Assembly (NCBI GenBank): GCA_964478075.1
Contig: CAYZGO010000020.1
Span: 1-64,000 of the forward strand
Reading direction: 5' to 3'
DNA: 64,000 nucleotides
Source: DAOUEX01 sp034430235
Lineage (GTDB): Bacteria > Chloroflexota > Anaerolineae > UBA2200
Shown: one piece after another, positions 46,934-54,345 of the stretch
Numbering within the stretch: position 1 is the stretch's first letter
Layout: each line of letters opens with the position of its first letter
The notes under the pieces: model-generated
What the model was told of the DNA's origin: nothing
The model's input: the letters and a program-made list of their open reading frames with translations, nothing else
Databases searched by the model: none
Position numbers and translations under genes: made by a program

Positions 46934-47023
46934 GTCCTTGTCACCAGGGTTTCAGGCCAGGCCATTATCCTGGCCGTGACTTTCTCTCCGACTGTGGACC
47001 TCTTCTTCGGTCTCTACTCGGCA
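46934..47023 (+). pseudogene. Degenerate 3' fragment of a MacB-type permease
   Basis: This 90-nt stretch aligns without gaps to 38291-38380 of the permease gene with 14 mismatches (about 84% identity), mostly at third codon positions. It still reads VLVTRVSGQAIILAVTFSPT and then VDLFFGLYSA before a TAG, against VLITKVSVQAVILAVTFSLT in the intact gene. The remainder of the gene is missing. The surrounding 46853-47050 holds no other gene. Confidence 0.85.
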
Positions 47024-47050
47024 TAGCTCAGCGCTTTGCTTCCCCGGTCA

Positions 47051-47079
47051 TTGACAGGGTAGGTGAAGTGTGATATAAA
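47051..47079 (+). promoter_or_regulatory. Promoter of the giant subtilase gene
   Basis: TTGACA (47051-47056) and TATAAA (47074-47079) are spaced by 17 bp, about 60 nt upstream of the ATG. Confidence 0.75.
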
Positions 47080-47140
47080 GACGGAAAGTGGTTCAGATGT
47101 CCTAGATGCAGGTAGTACCCTCGCCGAGGAGAAAAACGTG

Positions 47141-50100
47141 ATGGCACTCCGGAACATGAGCAAGGCGTTATTGGTATTTCTCCTGCTTTTCGCTCTGGCT
47201 TCACTTCTCGTTGTAGCCAGCCCCCAAGCTCCACCGCAGACGGAGGGATCCCTCAATCCGCTATCCCCTGCTGACGAGAAGGAACCGCGAGCCACGGCTG
47301 CTGAGATTCCCCTAACGCTGAGGTTGAAGATTGACCCCCGTGTCCTCAAGGAGTTCAGTGCGCCTGCAGAGAGCCCAGACAGCCTCCTGAAGCGCAGTCG
47401 GCACGTCAGATACATTGTCGACCTCCGGTCCAAAACGGACTTGGATCGTGTCGCAAGAGTGGCGGATATCAAGCAAAGGCATCAAGCAGTCGTGGCTGCT
47501 TTGCGCCAGACTGCTCAGGACAGCCAGGCCGCTTTGATAACCTATCTGCAGGTGCAAAAGGAATCAGGCAAGGTCACTGCTTTTACTCCTTACTGGGTTT
47601 TCAATGGCCTCGCGGTCACCAGCGATCTGGAAACCCTGCTGGCTGTGGCTGCAAGGACAGAGGTAGAAATCGTTAGGGCAGACCGCGTGCACCATCTTCC
47701 TCCTGCAGCCAAAGGGCAGCCGTTCCCTTCGCTCACGACGGGGGCGTTGTCCTCACCGCTGTCGTCCATCGAGTGGAACATCGCCAAGATTGGTGCGGAC
47801 CGGGTGTGGGACGCCTACGGCCTACGTGGTCAGGGCATGGTAGTCGCCAATATGGATTCGGGTGTAGATTGGACCCATCCGGCTCTGCAACGCAAGTATC
47901 GAGGCTATGATCCTGCTGACCCTGCACGGTCACAGCATGACTATAACTGGTTTGACGCCACCCATACCTATCCGGCTGCTCCCGACGACGGGCACGGACA
48001 CGGGACTCACACTATGGGCACCATGGTCGGTTCGCTCGCCAATGGGCAAAACCAGGTCGGTGTGGCGCCCGAGGCCCGTTGGATTGCGGTGAAGGTATTC
48101 GACGATGAGGGCGACGCATACGATTCCTGGATTCATGCTGGCTTCCAGTGGATATTGGCCCCCACAGACCTTAGCGGGCAGAATCCCGATCCCACTCTAG
48201 CCCCCGACATTTGCAGCAACTCCTGGGGCGACTCAGATGGTTCAGATATTACTTTCTGGGATGACATTCACGCATGGCGCGCAGCAGGGATACTCCCTGT
48301 GTTTGCCGTAGGTAACCTCTATCAGGGCAGCCTTGCGCCTAACTCTCCAGGCAGTTTTCCACACTCTTTTGCCGTGGGTGCCACAGACCGTAACGACGTG
48401 GTTGCTGCATGGAGCTGTCGTGGTCCATCACCTCCTCCATGGAACGAGATCAAGCCCGAGGTCACGGCACCTGGCGCGAGCATACGCTCCACTTTCCCTG
48501 ACAATCGGTACGGGGCGCTGGATGGGACTTCGATGGCTGCACCGCACGTTGCGGGTGTGATTGCCCTGCTGTGGCAGGCGCAGAGACAGCATGGTGCTGT
48601 GGCCGCTCTGGAGGGGCCGGGACTGAGCATAACTGCTACTGAGCAAATCATCACCAGTACAGCGCATCCGCTGCCAGACGCTCTGTCTGTCCCGAACAAT
48701 GCCTACGGATGGGGGCGCGTTGATGCCTATCAGGCAGTGGGCAGCATCGCTCAGGCGGGGACCTTTTGGGGCAGAGTTACCGATGTAGCTACTGGCCAAG
48801 GCGTTTCTGAGGTGACGATTACTATGGCCAATCGCCGCTTCGGCGGGAGTGCCCAGATATTGACTGATGGGCAGGGATACTACACCTTCTCTGTGGCTGC
48901 AGGTATCTACGACGTCACGGCCACACACTTTTACTATGCGCCGCAGTCAATGACAGAGGTTGAGATTATTGCTGGCTCGACGACGCAATTGGATTTCTGC
49001 TTGACTGCGCTGCCTACGGGTCGCGTTCTTGGGCGTGTCACAGAAGCAGGTACGGGGCAGGTCGTGAGTGCTACCGTGAGGAACATTCAACGCACTGTTC
49101 AGGTCACGACAGATGCCGGAGGCCACTACACGATGACTTTGCCACTGGGCGACTATATCCTGGAGGCTGCACCGGTTGGCGCTGGACACAAGATAGAACG
49201 GGCCACGGTGATGATGGATTCCGAAGGACAGACTGTCAACCAGGACTTTGTACTGGACACCATTCCCAGGATCCTCCTCGTGGACGCAGATGCGTGGCTC
49301 TCAGTCAGCGAGATTGATTACTATCAGAGCGCTCTCGAAGCTTTGTTCTATAGCTACGATACGTGGATCGTGGACAGCAGGTCGTCGTCCGGAAGTGGCA
49401 ATTTCCCTCCTGCCGCGACCTTGCGAGATTATGACATCGTGGTGTGGTCACAGCCGCTGTCCTCGCCGGGCTACATCGGCGCCTGGTCAGCGCTGTCCAG
49501 CCATCTAGATGATGGGAAAGCGCTTTTGATAACTGGTCAGGACATTGGCTATTGGGATGTGAACAGGGAATATGGAGCTGGCGATTACGAACGCTATCTG
49601 CACGCCACATATATCCGAGATGACTCAGCTATAGAGGACATTGTAGGCTTGGGTGGGACTCTCTTGGAGGGTATCACTCTGACGCTGGGTGCGGCCGACA
49701 GTGCGGGCAACCAGGTGGCACCGAGCGAGATTGCGCCAACTGACCCCATGGCTGTCAGTGTTCTGGACTATGTAGGTGATGGCTGCGCTGGCCTGGCAGT
49801 GGATGACTGCAGGGACAAAGGATTTCGCGTTGTATACCTGGCCTTTGGCCTGGAGGGTGCTGGCCCGGAGGCTGCGCGCATAGAGGCCGTGCGGCGCGCC
49901 TTGGAGTGGCTGGTTGAGCCACGGCCCGACTTTGGTGTCTCGTTGGTCGTGTCTTCATGGCAGATCACGGGTGCGCCAGCGAGCGAGGCTGTGTTTGACT
50001 TTGCTGTGCTGAACACCGGCTTGCGGTCGGATACCTATGAGCTGACTGTGGAAGGGAATCGCTGGCCGGCAACGGTTTGGGATGCCACACAAACGCATCA

Positions 50101-53100
50101 AGTCACCACCACTGCAGTCATGACTCCGTGCTCGTCAGTGAGCCTCACGCTTCGGGTGGAGATACCGGATACGGCGCTCACGGGACAGACCGATGCCTTG
50201 ACCTTGCATGTAACCTCCACAGCAAGACCCGCTGTGGGCCAGGCGCTTGTTGTCAGTGTGACCGCTGCAATGCCCTGGAGATTGCTGCCACCTCTGCCGA
50301 CGCCCCGTTACCGGCTGGCCGCAGCCGGGGTTGGCAACTGTCAGTTCTTTGTCATTGGCGGTTGGGGGGCAGATGAGCAGGCCTCACAGGCGAACGAGAT
50401 GTACGACCTCCGCACTGGACTTTGGCAGGCGATGGCACCCAAGCCTGCAGCCGCAGCCAACATTGCTGCGGCGACCATAGGCGGCAAGATCTACGTGCCC
50501 GGTGGAATGCGAGGAGAAAACCGCCTGTCGGTTCTGGAGATATATGACCCGGACATCGACCATTGGACACGGGGGACTGATCTACCTCGCGCACTAACGG
50601 GCATGGCGGTCGCTGCCGCCAATGGCAAGTTGTATGTCTTTGGCGGCAGTGTGGCTGGTGGAGAGTGCCTTGACAATACCCTTGAGTATGATCCCAGTAC
50701 CCAGGTGTGGAGTGAAAAGGCGCCGCTACCATCAGGCCCTCGAACGTACGCAGTCGCTGCTGAGCTAAATGGCAAGATATACGTGGCTGGTGGCTGGTCA
50801 GCGCTTAGAACTTTCGAGTGCTATGATCCGGCTACCGACTCGTGGACTTTGCTCGCCGCTATGTCCACTGGGCGTCAAGCTTTGGGGCTGGTCGCTGTAG
50901 ATGGCTATGTCTACGCCGTTGGGGGCGGCGACGGTTGGACGGGACTCTCCGCCGTGGAACGCTATGATCCAGAAACGAATTCGTGGATAGCCATGCCGTC
51001 ACTAGCGTCATCACTGAGAGCAGGCACTGCTGCCGTCAGTGCAGCAGGCCGGATCTTTGTAATAGGAGGTGCGGACACGATTGGAGGAATCGGAGCCGCG
51101 CACGAGGCTCTGGCCGTTGGGACATCTTTGTACAGTTCCGGTATGTCGGTTGGCAGAACTATGGCCGCCGCTGGCGATACACTGACTTATGCCATTACCC
51201 TTCGCAACCCAGGACAGCCGCCAATCAATGAGGCCACTCTCCGCGATTATGTACCAACTCATACGGTCTACGTACTAGACAGCCTTGTAGGTGATGCCAG
51301 GTACAACGCCTCTGCCAATTGCATTGAATGGCAGGGTTCCATGCCTCCTACATGCAGCAAGGCATTCAGTTTCCAGGTTACCATTGCTGAGGGCGTGACC
51401 AGAGGAACCGTCATCAGTAACACTGCTCTGGTGGATGATGGCCTGTGTGGTGAGCAGGCGATACTGGTCACCACTACCGTTGAAGCTGTGGACCTCTCCC
51501 CTTGCCAGAAGTTGGTGGACAAGCCTCTAGCGGGCAGCGGCGATGGACTGTCCTATCTCATCGAGCTGAGAAACACTGGTGGAATCACCGCCACCAACGC
51601 CAGTCTGATAGATCCGTTGCCAGCGTATCTCACCTATGTCACTGGTAGTGTGGTGGGGGCGAGCTACAATCCTGCTCTGGATCAGATTGAGTGGAGTGGT
51701 GTGCTTCTACCGAGCGCGGGAGGCAACTATCGTTGGATGGATAGTGATGGTGGGGGCGTGGAATACGACTGGGTTGACGCTACCATTAGTGGCACACGTG
51801 TGCCAGGTGGCGGGGATGATAGATCGCTTGGACCTTTCGAAATCGGATTCCCGTTCAAGTTCTACGACGCAGAGTACACTCAGTTCTATCTGAACACTAA
51901 TGGGCAGGTGCTTTTCGGGGCTGGTTCAGCGGTCTACTCAAATGTCGGAATCCCCAATCCCCGTGCGCCCAATGGCTTCATTGCGCCTTTCTGGGATGAC
52001 CTGGTCTCCGATCCCGGTACCATGTACTATGAACTACTGGGCAGCGCGCCTCATCGCCAGCTTGTGATCGAGTGGACTGACGTGCGTCACTTTGGGGGTG
52101 GCGGCCCGCTTACCTTTGAGGTCATACTGTACGAGGGCAGCGACGAGATCTTAATACAGTATCACACGCTGAACGGCTCGTACGCCGATGGCGAGAGCGC
52201 CACAGTTGGCATAGAGAACAGGGAAGGAACGGAGGGGATACAGTATCAATACAATGGCAGCGGGCTGGGCTATCCCCTCCACGCCGGTCTGGTCGTTCTG
52301 TTTCAACCGGTGGGTGGACACCAGATCGCTTTCCGCGCAGCAGTGGCTGACAACGTGCCGTTCAATACGATCATTACCAACACAGCGGTCGTGAGTGATG
52401 GCTTCCAGGCTCAACGCGAACTGACCGCCACCACGATTGTGAACAATGTGGATGTTTCTTCCTCGTTCAAACAGGTGAGCGCACCGCTGGCAGTATCCGG
52501 AGACCTTTTGACCTATCGCCTTGTCCTTGCTTGTACGGGGCAACTCGCAACGGTCACCGCCAGCCTCGTGGATTATGTACCACCTAACACTGCTTATGTG
52601 CTGGACACCGTCACCGGTGGAGCGATATACAATGGAAGTGAGAACCGCATCGAATGGATGGGTGTGCTGACCTGCATTCCCGAGTTGCCTGCGCCGACCC
52701 CTGCACGCAGGCCCTATCCGGGTCCAGTCACGTCTGACGCGGCATCACGCACGATGCCGGCGCGACCATTATCCACTGCCGACCAAGGACACGAGATCAC
52801 CTTTCAGGTTCATGCAGCGCCGGATCTGCCACTGAACACAATGATCGGAAATGATGCGTTACTCACAATCAATGAGCAGCTCCAGATCCCACTGACAGCG
52901 ACGACCTGGGTCAACCGGGTCGATCTCTCGGACTCTAGCCTGGTAGTTGACAAAGCGGAAGCGCGAGCCGGTGAAAGGCTGGTCTACAGCATACTCCTGA
53001 CGAACTCGGGCAATGTTACCGTGCCTAATGCCAGCTTGATGGATCCCATTCCGGCTCGTGCGAGCTATGTGGATGATAGCGTGACAGGCGGCGCAATCTA

Positions 53101-53692
53101 CAACGACCTTGAGAATCGCATTGAATGGAGCGGGGCTGTGCCGCCTCAGGGCAGCGTGCCTATCTCCTTTACAGTGGCGACGTCGCCTGGTGCTCTTCAC
53201 AACACGCTGGTTACCAACACAGTCAGCTTTGATGATGGCCTGGCCAATGTTGTGACAAAGACGGTGGTAACGGTTTTGCAGGGGCACGACTTGTCTGCCT
53301 CTGAGAAAGGCATGCCAGTCATGGCCCTTCCCGGTGATGTGCTTACCTGTACCATCCGTCTGCGGAACACAGGCCTAGTCTCGACCTCGGCGTCTCTGAC
53401 GGACGTGGTACCGCTCGAAGCCTCACTGATCCCTGACTCTCTATGGTGGAGCAGCGGTGCAGGAAGCGCGGATTCGGGAACTGTGACCTGGCATGGTGAG
53501 ATCATTGCCCAAGGCATGGTCATTGTACGCTTTGAGATGCGGATTGGCGGGGATGTGGAGCCAGGTGCCGTCCTGAGCAATACTGCACTCATCGAGGACC
53601 ACACGGGCAACATCTACGAACGCTCGGCCAGTACGACGGTCTACTCTCACATAGTTAACCTGCCCATTATCATGAGAAGCGGCGCGCATTAG
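47141..53692 (+). CDS. Giant secreted subtilisin-like protease with kelch, nidogen-like and DUF11 repeats
   Basis: This 2183-residue exported protein has a signal peptide (LLVFLLLFALASLLVVAS), a propeptide-like segment (~50-190), and an S8 domain with Asp239 (NMDSGVDW), His287 (GHGTH) and Ser464 (GTSMAAPH). Two carboxypeptidase-regulatory repeats (~540-705), a Rossmann-like module (ILLVDADAWLS, ~708-920) and about five kelch repeats (~1050-1325; YVPGGMRG, YVFGGSV, YVAGGWS, YAVGGGD, FVIGGAD) follow. Several DUF11 repeats from ~1330 to the end are interrupted by a nidogen-like domain (~1530-1720). The protein ends HIVNLPIIMRSGAH. The start is ATG 47141 (GTG 47138 adjacent) behind GAGGAGAAA. It is probably a surface-associated protease or adhesin. 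Confidence 0.88.
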   Translation: MALRNMSKALLVFLLLFALASLLVVASPQAPPQTEGSLNPLSPADEKEPRATAAEIPLTLRLKIDPRVLKEFSAPAESPDSLLKRSRHVRYIVDLRSKTDLDRVARVADIKQRHQAVVAALRQTAQDSQAALITYLQVQKESGKVTAFTPYWVFNGLAVTSDLETLLAVAARTEVEIVRADRVHHLPPAAKGQPFPSLTTGALSSPLSSIEWNIAKIGADRVWDAYGLRGQGMVVANMDSGVDWTHPALQRKYRGYDPADPARSQHDYNWFDATHTYPAAPDDGHGHGTHTMGTMVGSLANGQNQVGVAPEARWIAVKVFDDEGDAYDSWIHAGFQWILAPTDLSGQNPDPTLAPDICSNSWGDSDGSDITFWDDIHAWRAAGILPVFAVGNLYQGSLAPNSPGSFPHSFAVGATDRNDVVAAWSCRGPSPPPWNEIKPEVTAPGASIRSTFPDNRYGALDGTSMAAPHVAGVIALLWQAQRQHGAVAALEGPGLSITATEQIITSTAHPLPDALSVPNNAYGWGRVDAYQAVGSIAQAGTFWGRVTDVATGQGVSEVTITMANRRFGGSAQILTDGQGYYTFSVAAGIYDVTATHFYYAPQSMTEVEIIAGSTTQLDFCLTALPTGRVLGRVTEAGTGQVVSATVRNIQRTVQVTTDAGGHYTMTLPLGDYILEAAPVGAGHKIERATVMMDSEGQTVNQDFVLDTIPRILLVDADAWLSVSEIDYYQSALEALFYSYDTWIVDSRSSSGSGNFPPAATLRDYDIVVWSQPLSSPGYIGAWSALSSHLDDGKALLITGQDIGYWDVNREYGAGDYERYLHATYIRDDSAIEDIVGLGGTLLEGITLTLGAADSAGNQVAPSEIAPTDPMAVSVLDYVGDGCAGLAVDDCRDKGFRVVYLAFGLEGAGPEAARIEAVRRALEWLVEPRPDFGVSLVVSSWQITGAPASEAVFDFAVLNTGLRSDTYELTVEGNRWPATVWDATQTHQVTTTAVMTPCSSVSLTLRVEIPDTALTGQTDALTLHVTSTARPAVGQALVVSVTAAMPWRLLPPLPTPRYRLAAAGVGNCQFFVIGGWGADEQASQANEMYDLRTGLWQAMAPKPAAAANIAAATIGGKIYVPGGMRGENRLSVLEIYDPDIDHWTRGTDLPRALTGMAVAAANGKLYVFGGSVAGGECLDNTLEYDPSTQVWSEKAPLPSGPRTYAVAAELNGKIYVAGGWSALRTFECYDPATDSWTLLAAMSTGRQALGLVAVDGYVYAVGGGDGWTGLSAVERYDPETNSWIAMPSLASSLRAGTAAVSAAGRIFVIGGADTIGGIGAAHEALAVGTSLYSSGMSVGRTMAAAGDTLTYAITLRNPGQPPINEATLRDYVPTHTVYVLDSLVGDARYNASANCIEWQGSMPPTCSKAFSFQVTIAEGVTRGTVISNTALVDDGLCGEQAILVTTTVEAVDLSPCQKLVDKPLAGSGDGLSYLIELRNTGGITATNASLIDPLPAYLTYVTGSVVGASYNPALDQIEWSGVLLPSAGGNYRWMDSDGGGVEYDWVDATISGTRVPGGGDDRSLGPFEIGFPFKFYDAEYTQFYLNTNGQVLFGAGSAVYSNVGIPNPRAPNGFIAPFWDDLVSDPGTMYYELLGSAPHRQLVIEWTDVRHFGGGGPLTFEVILYEGSDEILIQYHTLNGSYADGESATVGIENREGTEGIQYQYNGSGLGYPLHAGLVVLFQPVGGHQIAFRAAVADNVPFNTIITNTAVVSDGFQAQRELTATTIVNNVDVSSSFKQVSAPLAVSGDLLTYRLVLACTGQLATVTASLVDYVPPNTAYVLDTVTGGAIYNGSENRIEWMGVLTCIPELPAPTPARRPYPGPVTSDAASRTMPARPLSTADQGHEITFQVHAAPDLPLNTMIGNDALLTINEQLQIPLTATTWVNRVDLSDSSLVVDKAEARAGERLVYSILLTNSGNVTVPNASLMDPIPARASYVDDSVTGGAIYNDLENRIEWSGAVPPQGSVPISFTVATSPGALHNTLVTNTVSFDDGLANVVTKTVVTVLQGHDLSASEKGMPVMALPGDVLTCTIRLRNTGLVSTSASLTDVVPLEASLIPDSLWWSSGAGSADSGTVTWHGEIIAQGMVIVRFEMRIGGDVEPGAVLSNTALIEDHTGNIYERSASTTVYSHIVNLPIIMRSGAH

Positions 53693-53744
53693 TCAAGTGA
53701 ACGGATGGAGTGATTAGCAGGATAAACTTGCCAGTTCACGAGAT

Positions 53745-53773
53745 TTGACAGGCAGGTTCGATTGCAATATACT
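53745..53773 (+). promoter_or_regulatory. Promoter of the tRNA-Ala / T-box / leuS unit
   Basis: A consensus TTGACA (53745-53750) and TATACT (53768-53773) are spaced by 17 bp. The tRNA-Ala(CGC) begins 20 nt later. I see no second promoter between this tRNA and the T-box leader. Confidence 0.85.
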
Positions 53774-53792
53774 TGCAGTGCTATAGGCAAAC

Positions 53793-53865
53793 GGGGCTGT
53801 AGCTCAGTTGGGAGAGCGCATCAATCGCACTGATGAGGTCAGGGGTTCGAGTCCCCTCAGCTCCA
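53793..53865 (+). tRNA. tRNA-Ala (anticodon CGC)
   Basis: The acceptor GGGGCTG pairs with CAGCTCC (one G-T). D arm GCTC/GAGC, anticodon stem CATCA/TGATG with loop ATCGCAC (anticodon CGC), T arm AGGGG/CCCCT with loop TTCGAGT and discriminator A are intact. The gene is 73 nt with no encoded CCA. It reads GCG codons and differs from the tRNA-Ala(GGC) 236 nt downstream at fewer than ten positions. Confidence 0.95.
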
Positions 53866-54101
53866 CAGACGGCGAATGATAGATAGCCGCCTGAACAAAT
53901 AAAGGCTGTGAACAGGAGTAGTAGGCTATCCCTCACAGAGAGCCAGGTAGTTAGGTGGGAGCCTGGCACCGGTGCCCACAGGGAGCGCCATAAAGGCCGA
54001 ACTCGCCTGGGAGCTGCAGTGGTGAAACTCCAGGCTGGAGTCGTAGCCACAGACGGTTGGCGTCCGTTAACGCGTCCACGAGTGGGTAGAGTCCGTGTCG
54101 T

Positions 54102-54174
54102 GGGGATGTAGCTCAGCTGGGAGAGCGCCTCAATGGCATTGAGGAGGCCAGGGGTTCGAGTCCCCTCATCTCCA
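54102..54174 (+). tRNA. tRNA-Ala (anticodon GGC), inside the leuS T-box leader
   Basis: The acceptor GGGGATG pairs with CATCTCC (one G-T). D arm GCTC/GAGC, anticodon stem CCTCA/TGAGG with loop ATGGCAT (anticodon GGC), T arm AGGGG/CCCCT with loop TTCGAGT and discriminator A are intact. It has 73 nt and reads GCC/GCT codons. It lies 12-20 nt after the stem III motif of the T-box leader and 72 nt before the T-box sequence, on the same strand. Confidence 0.95.
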
Positions 54175-54264
54175 CCTCCTGCGGAAGCTGGATGCGGGGT
54201 CATACAACGTCGAGGCCTGGTGTCCGGTATCCGGCATCTACCAATCAGGGTGGTACCACGGAGC

Positions 54265-54299
54265 GCGCTTCGTCCCTGGGCGAAGCGCTTTTCTTTTTT
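54265..54299 (+). terminator. T-box regulated intrinsic terminator before leuS
   Basis: GCGCTTCG (54265-54272) pairs with CGAAGCGC (54281-54288) around an 8-nt loop and is followed by TTTTCTTTTTT. It overlaps the 3' side of the T-box antiterminator, the normal mutually exclusive arrangement. Confidence 0.92.
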
Positions 54300-54345
54300 G
54301 CAGCAATTTGTGGCAAGGCATTCCTGCGATTATTGGGAGGTTATC

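Larger units (their letters stand above)
53880..54299 (+). promoter_or_regulatory. T-box riboswitch leader of leuS, interrupted by a tRNA gene
   Basis: Stem I elements are in the usual order: GAACAGGAGTAGTAG (53910-53924), CACAGAGAGCC (53934-53944), GGTGGGAGCC (53954-53963) and CCGAACTCGCCTGGGAGCTG (53997-54016). The last contains GAA followed by the specifier CTC (54002-54004), a leucine codon. A stem III type segment with CCGTTAACGCG and GAGTGGG follows (54064-54086). The T-box/antiterminator AGGGTGGTACCACGG is at 54247-54261; its TGGT pairs with an ACCA 3' end, as expected for tRNA-Leu. An intrinsic terminator follows. Between the stem III region and the antiterminator sits a complete tRNA-Ala(GGC), 54102-54174. 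Low charging of tRNA-Leu should favour read-through into leuS. Confidence 0.9.

Noticed and set aside
54133..54345. Upstream extension of leuS
   Set aside because: The frame runs through the tRNA-Ala gene, T-box and terminator, which are RNA features, and the family N-terminus begins at ATG 54346.
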